A DNA stretch of 42,333 nucleotides from a virus. This document shows positions 1-7,398 of the stretch, piece after piece (within the stretch, counting starts at the first letter, position 1; every line of letters starts with the position of its first letter). Below the pieces are notes generated by a model. It was not told the origin of the DNA. It did no database searches and saw only the letters and a list, made by a program, of their open reading frames with translations. The DNA is taken from positions 1 through 42,333 of IMG/VR virus record IMGVR_UViG_3300017605_000093, one strand, 5' to 3'. The translations under genes were made by a program, and so were the position numbers.

Positions 1-78
1 CGCCAAGGTCCTTTGGGTAATCTGACCACCCCGCGCCCTCTGGGCGCTACCGCAATACAGCAACCACCGGAGCCCATC

Positions 79-378
79 ATGCTGACCATCGCCCATGACT
101 CTGATCTTCGCCGACAACTGATGATCGAGGCCCGCGCCCGCGCAATCGAGCAGGCCGGCCCGCAGGCTCATACCAAGGTGCTGGCGCCGATCCGTCTGGA
201 GCTTCACACCGAGGGCCGCTGCTGGTATGAGGCGCGCGGCAATACCCTCACGGCCACCACCCATGGCGAGAAGGTCGGCGAAGTGGATGCCCTGTTCGCA
301 GCCAAGGCCCGCAACCCGTCAGAAGCTGTGGAGATCCGCCGCGGGGCCATGGGCGGCAGCAACATCACCCTGTTCTGA
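79..378 (+). CDS. Hypothetical protein, 99 aa
   Basis: I do not recognise this family. The protein begins MLTIAHDSDL and is soluble, with a charged helical N-terminal half and a C-terminal half rich in short beta-prone stretches. ATG at 79 is preferred over the in-frame TTG at 13 because GGAG sits 7 nt before it. It is the first of three co-directional small genes (79-1068) at the left end, with a short gap to the next gene. The opposite orientation to the late operon ending at the right edge suggests a divergent promoter close to the window ends if the genome is circular. Confidence 0.6.
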   Translation: MLTIAHDSDLRRQLMIEARARAIEQAGPQAHTKVLAPIRLELHTEGRCWYEARGNTLTATTHGEKVGEVDALFAAKARNPSEAVEIRRGAMGGSNITLF

Positions 379-419
379 AACCACGCCCGGTGGATCCGGG
401 CAGACACTGGAGTATCAAA

Positions 420-641
420 ATGCCCAAGACATCGAAGCAAAAGCAGGCCGGCGCCTACGGGCGCGGACTGCGCAATCACTTCAACCGCCAGAACCTGAAG
501 CGCTGCAAGCGCGTCGGGTCGGCCGACAGTCATGGGGCCGTGACGCTGATCGGCAAGCCGCATCCGTACCAAGCGCCGAACCTGCTGCATGGCGGCAAGC
601 GCGTCTGGCTGGGCGGCATCAGCGCCCAGCGCGGCTACTGA
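420..641 (+). CDS. Small very basic hypothetical protein, 73 aa
   Basis: The product starts MPKTSKQKQAG and is strongly basic along its whole length, with many Lys/Arg, Gly and His residues, as in small nucleic-acid-binding phage proteins. GGAG lies 9 nt upstream of the ATG, which decides the start. No catalytic motif is visible. RNA or DNA binding is inference from charge only. Confidence 0.6.
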   Translation: MPKTSKQKQAGAYGRGLRNHFNRQNLKRCKRVGSADSHGAVTLIGKPHPYQAPNLLHGGKRVWLGGISAQRGY

Positions 642-720
642 TTCTCGCTGTCACACAGGGGCTGCGCATGCTGGGAGGCTGCGCGTAAGACCCGCCTATC
701 ATCTACTTGGAGCCGCGAAT

Positions 721-1068
721 ATGCCCGACCTGCACAAACCACTGACTGACCCGCGCGAGATCCGCAAACTGCTGCAGGATGTTGGGCGCGGTCGCGGGCG
801 CATCGACAGCCCTGACGACACGTGGGGCATGCAGAATGCCGCGTCATCGCTGATTCACATCGTGGATAGCCTTGCCTATCACGCCGGCCTGTCGGGCGAA
901 GATCACATGACGCTGCTAGCGTACCACGCGCTGCTGCAGCTTGAGCGCGTAATGGGCAAGTACATTGACATGGTGTCGATTGCACCGTCACAGCCTACCG
1001 TCATGCCGCGCGCATCGACCGCCGACGACTTCGAAGAGTCGGCCGCTGCCTCTCACTGCCGCTTGTGA
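721..1068 (+). CDS. Hypothetical protein, 115 aa
   Basis: A mostly helical soluble protein starting MPDLHKPLTD; the middle part (about residues 35-80) is a helical stretch rich in His, Leu and Ala. The ATG follows TTGGAG with a good spacing. Its stop codon directly abuts the stop of the minus-strand gene at 1069, so the two operons converge with no space for a terminator. Family not recognised. Confidence 0.6.
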   Translation: MPDLHKPLTDPREIRKLLQDVGRGRGRIDSPDDTWGMQNAASSLIHIVDSLAYHAGLSGEDHMTLLAYHALLQLERVMGKYIDMVSIAPSQPTVMPRASTADDFEESAAASHCRL

Positions 1069-1464
1069 TCACGACTCCAGGCCGCGCTTGATCCACTCGA
1101 TCGCGGCACCGCTCTTGATGGTGGCGCCCGTGACGACGATCACGCGCCATCCCATCAATTGAGCCTCGTTGCGCTTCTCCGCATCGGCTGCGTGGCCGGC
1201 TCCGCGGGTGTGTCTGCCTCCAGTGTACGTGCCACCATCTACCTCGATTGCCAGCCCCTCGCCGGAGGTGTTTCGCAGGCGTGTCTCGCTTGCGCTCCAT
1301 GTGGGGTAGGCAAAGTCGAATCTCCACTTGCGTGTTTTGTGAAACCTGAACTGCCGCTCAGGCTCAGGCAGTTTATGCGCGCGGATGGCCTGCAGAAGCG
1401 CAAGCTCAAGGCTCTCGCGCTTTGCTCTCGCCTGCTCTCGGGCCAATGTTTCGGCTTGGGTCAT
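1069..1464 (-). CDS. PD-(D/E)XK endonuclease-like protein (DUF559/Vsr type), 131 aa
   Basis: The order of conserved elements fits the small restriction-like endonuclease fold of DUF559/Vsr-type proteins: a helical N-terminus, then WRFDFAYP (about residues 47-54), then LAIEVDGGTYTGGRH (about 71-85), and a final MGWRVIVVTG strand. The Asp in FDFA and the Glu-x-Asp of IEVDGG are the candidate metal ligands. In phages such nucleases process recombination or replication intermediates or degrade host DNA; which one applies here is unknown. It is the last gene of the leftward early operon and overlaps the preceding gene by 4 nt. Confidence 0.65.
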   Translation of the reverse strand: MTQAETLAREQARAKRESLELALLQAIRAHKLPEPERQFRFHKTRKWRFDFAYPTWSASETRLRNTSGEGLAIEVDGGTYTGGRHTRGAGHAADAEKRNEAQLMGWRVIVVTGATIKSGAAIEWIKRGLES

Positions 1465-2279
1465 TCTGCGTAACGCCCGATACCCAACGATGCAAACTCA
1501 CCCCTGTGAAACGGTGACGGCTCGAATCTGCCCCGCGGTGTCGGACGGCGCTGCACGGCAATGCCATCAGGCCACACGACTTGCGCCATAGGCTTGCATG
1601 CTTTTGCTTCACTCGTAATCTCGCGATTGAACCTGCCGCCTTTGCGACTTGAGTATGCTTGTTCGTGGTTGTCTTTGTCCTGACTCAGCCTCTTGCTTGC
1701 TTCTTTCTTCGAGGCGGCTACATCTCGCGCAATTTGCTCTTGCATTTTCTTGGCGACATTTTGTTCATCAATTTTCCTACTAGCCTCGCTCATGTATTCT
1801 TGTGACGAGAACCAGTGAGTATTGTACTTTCCGCCACATCGCCAAGCCTTGCCCATCCCCTCAAGTGCAGCAAGCTGCACCCTGACATTGCCATCGGTGA
1901 TGCCAGTCTTTTCTGCAATTCCAGGCACGGCAATGCCTGCAGCGCCGACATCCACCAGCACGGCCAGCACGCGCGGCTGCCTAGATCGCTCAGTCAGCGG
2001 CCTTGGGTGCTGCTTCTTTCGCATTGGAGGCATGCCCTCCGGGTGCGACTCCATCCACGCAGTCATCGACTGCAGCGTCGCGAAGTACCATAGGTGATGG
2101 TGGTAGTCCACTGCATACACCTTGCCAGCGAGCTTGTATTCGCAGAGCAGATCGCGGATGCTCTGCGTCGGGCGGCCGGTGGCCTGGTGCAACATCTCGC
2201 AATCCATTGGCGCATGGCTGTGCGCCTCCAGAGCGGCCATGACTGCGGATCGCATGGTGGTTGGACGGCCTTTTCTCAT
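1461..2279 (-). CDS. DNA-binding protein with two winged-helix-like domains, 272 aa
   Basis: The start is the ATG at 2279, which overlaps the upstream stop (ATGA), rather than the longer in-frame extension. Residues about 8-70 and 95-155 each look like a winged helix: helices with the pattern of 'TGRPTQSIRDLLCEYKLAGKV' shortened and 'GITDGNVRVQLAALEGMGKA'. They are followed by a Lys/Glu-rich helical linker and a basic Pro/Arg tail. Such tandem wHTH proteins occur as phage regulators or replication initiators. With the O-like and P-like genes upstream in the same operon, a replication or regulatory role is plausible but unproven. Confidence 0.55.
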   Translation of the reverse strand: MRKGRPTTMRSAVMAALEAHSHAPMDCEMLHQATGRPTQSIRDLLCEYKLAGKVYAVDYHHHLWYFATLQSMTAWMESHPEGMPPMRKKQHPRPLTERSRQPRVLAVLVDVGAAGIAVPGIAEKTGITDGNVRVQLAALEGMGKAWRCGGKYNTHWFSSQEYMSEASRKIDEQNVAKKMQEQIARDVAASKKEASKRLSQDKDNHEQAYSSRKGGRFNREITSEAKACKPMAQVVWPDGIAVQRRPTPRGRFEPSPFHRGEFASLGIGRYAE

Positions 2280-2572
2280 TCTCCCAGCCCCATCAGACGC
2301 CTGGCGGATGCCTCTACAGCATCGCATGCGACCTTCGTCGCTTGATCTGCGTTCGCGCTCCTGGCCGCCATCGCCACTTTCGCAACCAGCGCCATGTGAT
2401 CTGCCAGTTCCTGCGCGTCCGATACGGCCGGCGCAATCATGTCAGCCATCCTGAGCTTTGATGCATCGTACTGCGCCATCTCGGCTGCGCACACAGAGCA
2501 GATTGCAGGGCCGCCGCATTTGGCTATGGCGCCATCCGGTCGCGGCGTCACGTGCCCATGGCCGCCGGTCAT
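2276..2572 (-). CDS. Small Cys-motif hypothetical protein, 98 aa
   Basis: It starts MTGGHGHVTP and contains CGGPAICSVC (about residues 19-28), a likely metal-binding knuckle, followed by an Ala-rich helical C-terminal half. Similar short phage proteins with a 'GGPAICPVC' signature exist, without known function. It overlaps both neighbours by 4 nt, so translation is probably coupled. Its C-terminal ALVAKVAMAAR...ASARRLMGLGE resembles the end of the neighbouring 487-aa protein (KKIDASAKRMLGIAS), hinting at a shared terminal motif. Confidence 0.6.
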   Translation of the reverse strand: MTGGHGHVTPRPDGAIAKCGGPAICSVCAAEMAQYDASKLRMADMIAPAVSDAQELADHMALVAKVAMAARSANADQATKVACDAVEASARRLMGLGE

Positions 2573-4032
2573 GATGCGATCCCCAGCATGCGCTTGGCGC
2601 TGGCGTCGATTTTCTTTACGACAGCGGCCATCGAAACCCAGTTCTCTCCATTGGCCGCCAAGGTGACCAACTCATCCACCGTTGCCATATGCTCTGCCAG
2701 CAAGGAGTCCGCATCGCGCGGCTCAGGCACCGCATGCATGAACGTCTCCGCTGCTGGTGCTAGGCTGGCTGCGTCGATGCTTGGCTCTTTTTTCATGGCG
2801 GAATCGATGGATGCGTCAAGCTCTGTCCCGTGGCACGAATCGTGTTTCCACTCGACGTAGGCCGCGTCTCCCCATGCGCGCAGCCATCGATAGCGCCCAG
2901 CGTCCGCCTCAAGCTCCGCAATGCGCGCCTTCGCGGCCTCCAGGCAGTCTTCGGCGTGCCGGGCCTGGGCGGTCAGCTTCGCGATTTCAGCACAGCGCGG
3001 CGTTCCGCCATCGTCGCCCGTGGCGTTGGCGCATTGTCCGGCGGACAACTTGAAATTATCAGCCTCCAGTACATCAACATACGCAAGACGCATTTTTAGC
3101 TGTGACTCAAGATCAGTAATGCGAACCTTCTGCTGCGACAGCTCGAAAGCCTGTCGTGCGAGTCTTGCTGCGTCGTCCGGGTTGCTGCCATCAAGGCGTG
3201 TCAGCGCGGCCACCTGCTCATCGCTCATGGCCATGATCTTGTCGCAATTGCTATTGATGGCGGTCTGCAGCGCCGTGTTCAACTCCTGGTTGCGGTTCAT
3301 CAGGTCCAACACCTCTTCGCCGCGCTCCCGGCGCATGTCGGCGATGCGGTTGCGCTCCTCCGCCAGATCGGCTTCGAGGCCTGCGATGCGATCAATGCAT
3401 GCAAGGTTTACATGCCTTCGCCCCGAAAGCTCAGCGTCATTCGCTGCCAGCGCATCAGCATTCGCCCGCATGTGCTCATCCCATCGCGCAGCCGTGGCGT
3501 GGTCCTGGTTCTTTCTTACGATCATGTCATGCTCTGCATTGGCTGCACGCAGTTCTGCGGCTGCCAGTGCTGCTTGTGCGTCGATCAAGTCCACCATGTT
3601 GACGACGGAATCGTACTTGTCTTTCGCGTAGAGCGAGCGCAGCAGGTTGTCCATGTGCTGCCTGTCATCAGCGTCGAAGAACTTTGGCAACAAAACGCCG
3701 GCAGATTCATGCCAATCTACACGGTACGCCAATACAGGCATTGCCGCATCGCCAGCCGGCGCAGCTACAGCCTGATGCACGGCCGCAAGCGTGGCGCAGG
3801 CCTGAGCGCTGCGGGCTCGCAGCCACGCATCGCTGTACTCTGGTGCCGCATCGCAAGTCGGCTGCGCCAGACCGCCCAGCGGCCGCACCTGGGCCTCGTA
3901 GTGCGCGTGCGCCTCTGCAAGCAGGTTCAGCACGTAGCCACCATTGTAATATTTGACATCGTGCCACGATGTGAGAATTGCCGGCCCCGGCTGGATCACG
4001 TTTTCAGGCTTGTATGGCGTGAGTTTGGTCAT
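2569..4032 (-). CDS. Coiled-coil protein, 487 aa, function unknown
   Basis: The N-terminal 100 residues form a small domain (MTKLTPYKPE..., then AYRVDWHESAGVLLPKFF, a motif seen in several small phage proteins). Residues about 150-370 are a long charged helical region with Asn/Glu/Leu/Arg heptads typical of a coiled coil. A WLRAWGDAAYVEW segment and a short helical tail follow. A multi-module early phage protein of unknown role is the honest call; it looks assembled from several short conserved phage modules around a coiled-coil rod. Confidence 0.6.
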   Translation of the reverse strand: MTKLTPYKPENVIQPGPAILTSWHDVKYYNGGYVLNLLAEAHAHYEAQVRPLGGLAQPTCDAAPEYSDAWLRARSAQACATLAAVHQAVAAPAGDAAMPVLAYRVDWHESAGVLLPKFFDADDRQHMDNLLRSLYAKDKYDSVVNMVDLIDAQAALAAAELRAANAEHDMIVRKNQDHATAARWDEHMRANADALAANDAELSGRRHVNLACIDRIAGLEADLAEERNRIADMRRERGEEVLDLMNRNQELNTALQTAINSNCDKIMAMSDEQVAALTRLDGSNPDDAARLARQAFELSQQKVRITDLESQLKMRLAYVDVLEADNFKLSAGQCANATGDDGGTPRCAEIAKLTAQARHAEDCLEAAKARIAELEADAGRYRWLRAWGDAAYVEWKHDSCHGTELDASIDSAMKKEPSIDAASLAPAAETFMHAVPEPRDADSLLAEHMATVDELVTLAANGENWVSMAAVVKKIDASAKRMLGIAS

Positions 4033-4271
4033 TTTGCAATCTCCATCAGCTTTTTGGCCTCTCCGAGCGTCACATCGTCGCCATTAGCGTAGAGGATGCA
4101 CGAGTCATCCCAGCCGCTCGGGAGCGCACCACCTGCCACCTCTACCTCGTCGGCGTGGTCTTCCCACTTTTCCACTTCACTCGCCAGTTCCAACGCCTTC
4201 TGCGGGTCTTCGGCGAACACGACGCCTTCATACACACGGCGCACGATGTACAGCTTGCGTTTTTCAGTCAT
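4029..4271 (-). CDS. Hypothetical protein, 80 aa
   Basis: A short acidic protein starting MTEKRKLYIVRRVYEG. The pattern of two beta strands, a helix (DPQKALELASEVEKW) and an acidic C-terminus is common among small early phage proteins. It overlaps the next gene by 4 nt. No function can be assigned. Confidence 0.6.
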   Translation of the reverse strand: MTEKRKLYIVRRVYEGVVFAEDPQKALELASEVEKWEDHADEVEVAGGALPSGWDDSCILYANGDDVTLGEAKKLMEIAK

Positions 4272-4279
4272 TCGATACT

Positions 4280-4816
4280 TTATGCGCCAAGCGCGTATTT
4301 ACCATGCCGCAGCGCTTGGCGCCACGCGTCCCTGTGGAATTGCCGCATCATGCAGCCGCTCTCAAGCTCTCCACCATGGTTCAATTCTCGGTCACGCATG
4401 CGCCATGCCCAATCTTTATTTCCTATCGGCTTTGCAGATGCAATATGCGCAATCTCTTGCGCGGCCTTGATCGCGGCTGCCGCGACTGCCGGGTCAGACT
4501 TTTGCTCATTCAGCATCACTGTCGGCGGGTCTGGCGCTTGCTTGCATATTGCCACAAACTCAGGCAGCGAAGGTGGGTGTGGCGGAAGATTGTCAAGGCC
4601 ATACCTGATCGCATGCGGTCTGGCCTTGAACTGGCTCAGCTTTCGCGCCCAGTGCAGCATCAGCCCTGCAACATGGTCGCATGGCTCAACTCCGGCCGGG
4701 CACTGCCACTGCCGGTCGAACGCCGCACCATACTCCCTGCGCATCTCCGCCCACAGCCGCTGCACCCATGGGGCCGGTGGAGGATCAACTGCCGGTGAGT
4801 CGCTGCTGCCCGACAT
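4280..4816 (-). CDS. Replication protein P-like (helicase loader), 178 aa
   Basis: Lambda P-type proteins bind the host DnaB helicase and deliver it to the phage origin. The segment WAEMRREYGAAFDRQW, the HWARKLSQFK helix and PSLPEFVAICKQAP (about residues 20-95) match the conserved core of P-like proteins, which carry a 'W..K L..F ... WPPSLPEF...C' pattern. An Ala-rich linker and a short C-terminal helix follow. GGGAGAGG precedes the ATG, and the start overlaps the upstream gene by 32 nt. Its neighbour 4785-5321 resembles the C-terminal part of O-type proteins, so these two are probably the replication-initiation pair. Confidence 0.65.
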   Translation of the reverse strand: MSGSSDSPAVDPPPAPWVQRLWAEMRREYGAAFDRQWQCPAGVEPCDHVAGLMLHWARKLSQFKARPHAIRYGLDNLPPHPPSLPEFVAICKQAPDPPTVMLNEQKSDPAVAAAAIKAAQEIAHIASAKPIGNKDWAWRMRDRELNHGGELESGCMMRQFHRDAWRQALRHGKYALGA

Positions 4817-5321
4817 CGTAGACCTCTCCCATGTCCGTAGGCTCCGGCAGCTTTCCGCCTGTCATCAGGGCAGCCGTCTCAAGCTGTCGATCAACTCTTC
4901 CTATCCGCGGCCCCCTCCCTGGCCCTGACGGCGCGCTCTTCGCGACATACTCCGCCTTGAAGCCGCGCCAAGATCTTTCGGCGCACATCTGCACCACGGC
5001 GCCGATGGTCATTCCGGCCGCCTCAGCCTCTCGCATCGTCGCATTCCATGCCGTGCGTGTCAGCGGCGCCTTGTGCTGCCGGCGCACGCGCAGCCAATCC
5101 TCAGCAGCCAGTGGGCACACGCCGTGCCGCATCATCTCGGCAGTGCTGACCGTCACAGCGTTGTCTACCGCGGCCGGCGCCTTCTTGGCGCGCTTCGGCT
5201 TGGCCTCTGCGCGCCCAGCCGCCATTCCCGCGCGGAAGACGGCCTCACAAGCTGCGTCTATATCTCCAGATGAGTTCATGAATGCAGCGCATGCGGCCTC
5301 GCGGATCTGTGCGTCGGTCAT
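4785..5321 (-). CDS. O-like replication protein C-terminal domain with N-terminal phage module, 178 aa
   Basis: Residues about 75-130 (WLRVRRQHKAPLT, AWNATMREAEAAGM, CAERSWRGFKAEYV) match the conserved C-terminal region of phage replication-initiation proteins that contacts the P-type loader. The usual N-terminal winged-helix origin-binding domain is missing. Instead the protein starts with MTDAQIREAACAAF...EAVFRAGMAAGRAEA, a module also found at the start of the 7399-7731 protein. The origin-binding role may therefore be supplied in trans, for example by the winged-helix gene at 1461-2279 (inference). ATGA overlap with the upstream ligase gene. Confidence 0.55.
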   Translation of the reverse strand: MTDAQIREAACAAFMNSSGDIDAACEAVFRAGMAAGRAEAKPKRAKKAPAAVDNAVTVSTAEMMRHGVCPLAAEDWLRVRRQHKAPLTRTAWNATMREAEAAGMTIGAVVQMCAERSWRGFKAEYVAKSAPSGPGRGPRIGRVDRQLETAALMTGGKLPEPTDMGEVYDVGQQRLTGS

Positions 5322-5905
5322 GCCGCAATTCCCTTCGGCGACTCATCCTTCTTGACCGTCTTTTTGAATGCTATGCCTGCCGCGGTGTGGTACAGCACGA
5401 CCCCCTCCGGATCCATGAACCCAGGCGCCGCCATGCTGCCGGTCTGCTCAATCTGTCGGATGTACTTCTCCATCACGCCGGGGAACATCGGTCCTTGGTA
5501 CAGCACCGGCACCACCTCACAGCAAGCTGGCCGGGTCGCGGCGTCTGCCCAGCGGACCGAGTTGAACAAGCTGAACCGCCTCACGGGCTGCGCGTAGTTG
5601 CGCTGCACGCCCTTGCCCCACCACTCGCCGAAGTGCTGGCCAGGACCCAACAACATCAGATCATCCTTGTGCTCGTGAGCCCAGCGAGCGAAGCCGTGGT
5701 TGTCATCCTCCGGCGTGATCCAGCGGGTACGCGAGCCGGCACGCATGGCTAGACCGCCATCGACGTAGATGATGCTCTTGTCACCGTCTGCGTAGGCGCC
5801 TTCAAGATCCTCGATGCAGATGCAAGCATTGGTGCCATCTATCTTCTCAGTGACCACGATGTCACGCGACCAGCGCGACAACTTCGGGAACGGGGTGAAC
5901 TCCAT
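5318..5905 (-). CDS. RNA ligase-family nucleotidyltransferase, 195 aa
   Basis: Covalent nucleotidyltransferases (RNA/DNA ligases) transfer AMP through a Lys in the motif KxDG. Here EKIDGTNA (Lys21, Asp23, Gly24) is motif I, SRTR (58-61) fits the Arg-containing motif that follows, HFGEWWGKGVQRNY (91-104, Glu94) fits motif III, DPEGVVLY (165-172, Glu167) motif IV, and AFKKT (179-183) motif V. All core motifs are present and no extra domain follows, so it is a minimal ligase close to the RNA_ligase (PF09414) group. GGAG lies 8 nt before the ATG. RNA rather than DNA as substrate is inferred from the family and from the tRNA cluster in this genome. Confidence 0.75.
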   Translation of the reverse strand: MEFTPFPKLSRWSRDIVVTEKIDGTNACICIEDLEGAYADGDKSIIYVDGGLAMRAGSRTRWITPEDDNHGFARWAHEHKDDLMLLGPGQHFGEWWGKGVQRNYAQPVRRFSLFNSVRWADAATRPACCEVVPVLYQGPMFPGVMEKYIRQIEQTGSMAAPGFMDPEGVVLYHTAAGIAFKKTVKKDESPKGIAA

Positions 5906-5956
5906 GCTTTGCTCCTGTCTGCGTCCGATTCGCCCGGCCGCTTCGCGTGATTGGCA

Positions 5957-6016
5957 CTATGCCTCAGACTTCATTGCTGTGGGATTGATATTCGCTATCG
6001 GATACTCGGCGGTCAT
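5957..6016 (-). CDS. Possible 19-aa micro-ORF between methyltransferase and ligase genes
   Basis: The ATG overlaps the methyltransferase stop codon (ATGA), the junction style of this operon, and the frame reads MTAEYPIANINPTAMKSEA before TAG. It may be a true peptide, a translational bridge to the ligase gene, or chance. Its DNA includes a half-conserved copy of the 40204-40222 palindrome (positions 5984-6002). Confidence 0.25.
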   Translation of the reverse strand: MTAEYPIANINPTAMKSEA

Positions 6017-6549
6017 GGGAGTGTGAACTTTCCTTGCCATGTCTTCCATGCAGCAGATACGGCGCCCGTTCCAGGGAACATGTCAACTAGATCATCTTCT
6101 GGCCTTGCACCAACCATCTCAAACGCCCAATGGCATACGGCCTCAGGCTTGGCTCCCGTAAGCCCACGCTTTAATGTTATGGACTCCTGAATCCAATCCC
6201 TCATTACAAGCCTCTTACTTACGACAGGCTTGCGCGCTGGCTTCACTATCACGGGCTCCCATGCATAGGCCACGCTGACGTTGCGCTTGAACGCGGCGAA
6301 TCCTTTTACCCATGACATCCACCTAGCGCCCGTCTTTGCCACCAAAGGCGCCAGCACGGCCATGCTGGTTGCGGTCGCAGACGCGTGTAGCACCCATCCA
6401 TCAAACTCACCTTGTAGGCGGTCTATAAGCGCAGTGTGGTCAACCTCACCTGCGTAATCCGGGTGGTCAGCGTAGAGGTGCGCGCAGCCTATGTAAGGCG
6501 GGTCGGCGTAGCCAATCTTTGCGTTAATAAGCTGTCGGTCTTGTGTCAC
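6013..6549 (-). CDS. DNA adenine-type methyltransferase, 178 aa
   Basis: The product carries GYADPPYIG (about residues 13-21), the catalytic DPPY motif IV of amino-group DNA methyltransferases, and near the end VDMFPGTGAV (about 157-166), the FxGxG SAM-binding motif I. The order IV before I is that of the beta class of N6-adenine/N4-cytosine enzymes. The GTG at 6549 is chosen because AGGAG lies 8 nt upstream; the longer in-frame extension to 6699 has no such signal. Likely role: modifying phage DNA against host restriction. No cognate restriction enzyme is present. Confidence 0.75.
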   Translation of the reverse strand: MTQDRQLINAKIGYADPPYIGCAHLYADHPDYAGEVDHTALIDRLQGEFDGWVLHASATATSMAVLAPLVAKTGARWMSWVKGFAAFKRNVSVAYAWEPVIVKPARKPVVSKRLVMRDWIQESITLKRGLTGAKPEAVCHWAFEMVGARPEDDLVDMFPGTGAVSAAWKTWQGKFTLP

Positions 6550-6669
6550 CCGCGTTCTCCTGTTAGTAGTACACCACTCTGGAATTGAATTCTGCTTTGG
6601 ACTGAAGAAAACTACACCCAATGCATGGAGAGTAAAGACAGTTCGGAGCGAAGCGAAGGACCGGGACGA

Positions 6670-6683
6670 CCCCCCAACCCCCC
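6670..6683 (-). other. Paired G6 runs on the minus strand
   Basis: The minus strand reads GGGGGGTTGGGGGG. Two adjacent six-G runs could form a quadruplex or slipped structure. The tract lies about 120 bp upstream of the methyltransferase start in the transcribed direction. Confidence 0.5.
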
Positions 6684-6718
6684 ACGCGTGATTGCACATC
6701 GCGTAGTTGGTTTAAGGT

Positions 6719-6730
6719 CCCGGATATCCG
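6719..6730. repeat. Perfect 12-bp palindrome
   Basis: CCGGATATCCGG is its own reverse complement. It lies next to the GTCCCGG arm of a longer inverted pair. It may be a protein-binding site; no direct evidence. Confidence 0.45.
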
Positions 6731-6874
6731 GTTATCGTGGCGGACTTTGATGCCCTCCGTGTCGATACTGCTGACACGGCCCCCTATCAGTGGCCCACGA
6801 AGAGCCCGCCACCGCCGCGCATGGGTTGCATGGTCCCCATTGCTGGGGGCGGCTGTCAGGCGCCAGACGTGGAA

Positions 6875-7031
6875 AAGCCCCTAGAACGTTTGCGGCGGGG
6901 CGTGACCCTGGCGTGGGCGATCTCGGCAGTTTGGGTGATCTCAGGAAGACCACTGCTTTCGACAACACACGCCCCTGCGCAAAAACTCTAGGGGCTTCGT
7001 TCCTGAGATCACCCGTCATGCCAAGGTCGCC
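6875..7031. repeat. Interleaved inverted repeats A-B-A'-B'
   Basis: A (6875-6894) pairs with A' (6978-6997) at 17 of 20 positions. B (6916-6947) pairs with B' (7000-7031) at 26 of 32, including 15 perfect pairs (6933-6947 with 7000-7014, core GGGTGATCTCAGGAA). Because the arms alternate, the two stems cannot form as simple nested hairpins: they are mutually exclusive or pseudoknotted. A switch, attenuator, recombination site or replication origin would fit. Confidence 0.75.
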
Positions 7032-7067
7032 AAACCTGACACGATCATCCTAGCACATTCTTGCGCA

Positions 7068-7397
7068 TCAGTTCAAGCTCTTCGCCCGCGCTTCCTGGTA
7101 GTGCTCGACGCTGCAGAAGCCCTGCCCCATCCACCCTTGATTCGATGGCCGGCCACAGAAGCACGTCGGCATTGGGTTGGCCTGGTTGGCATCGAACCAG
7201 GCTTGAGCCTCCTTGCCGTAGGGCGCGTCAGGGTCTGGAAGCAGCCCGGGGCCGGCCAGCGTGTTCACGATCCATTGCAGCGCGGCTTCGGCGCCCTTGC
7301 CGTGCTTCCACTCGACCAGCACGGACTGCATCACCACAAGCAGGTCGTGAAGATTTTCGGTGATCAGCTTCATGTGCTCGCGGTCTTTGTCGGTCAT
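7068..7397 (-). CDS. Hypothetical protein with C-terminal Cys/His motif, 109 aa
   Basis: AAGGAG 8 nt upstream selects the ATG at 7397 (MTDKDREHMK). The first 60 residues are helical (LITENLHDLLVVMQSVLVEW), and the C-terminus has CFCGRP followed by GFCSVEHY (about residues 80-103), a probable zinc-binding unit. Function unknown. It ends just before the non-coding island, so the leftward transcript runs into the interleaved repeats. Confidence 0.6.
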   Translation of the reverse strand: MTDKDREHMKLITENLHDLLVVMQSVLVEWKHGKGAEAALQWIVNTLAGPGLLPDPDAPYGKEAQAWFDANQANPMPTCFCGRPSNQGWMGQGFCSVEHYQEARAKSLN

Positions 7398-7398
7398 G

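Larger units (their letters stand above)
6550..7067. other. Non-coding island in the leftward early operon
   Basis: No convincing gene lies in these 518 bp; the open frames here lack ribosome binding sites and have no recognisable product. The stretch contains a C6-AA-C6 run (6670-6683), a palindrome (6719-6730), an inverted pair CCGGGAC/GTCCCGG around 6661-6721, and two interleaved long inverted repeats (6875-7031). An origin, promoter, attenuator or packaging signal are all possible; the sequence alone does not decide. Confidence 0.6.

Noticed and set aside
6732-7019. Open frames on both strands in the 518-bp island
   Set aside because: They overlap the long inverted repeats, have no ribosome binding site and no protein-like composition.
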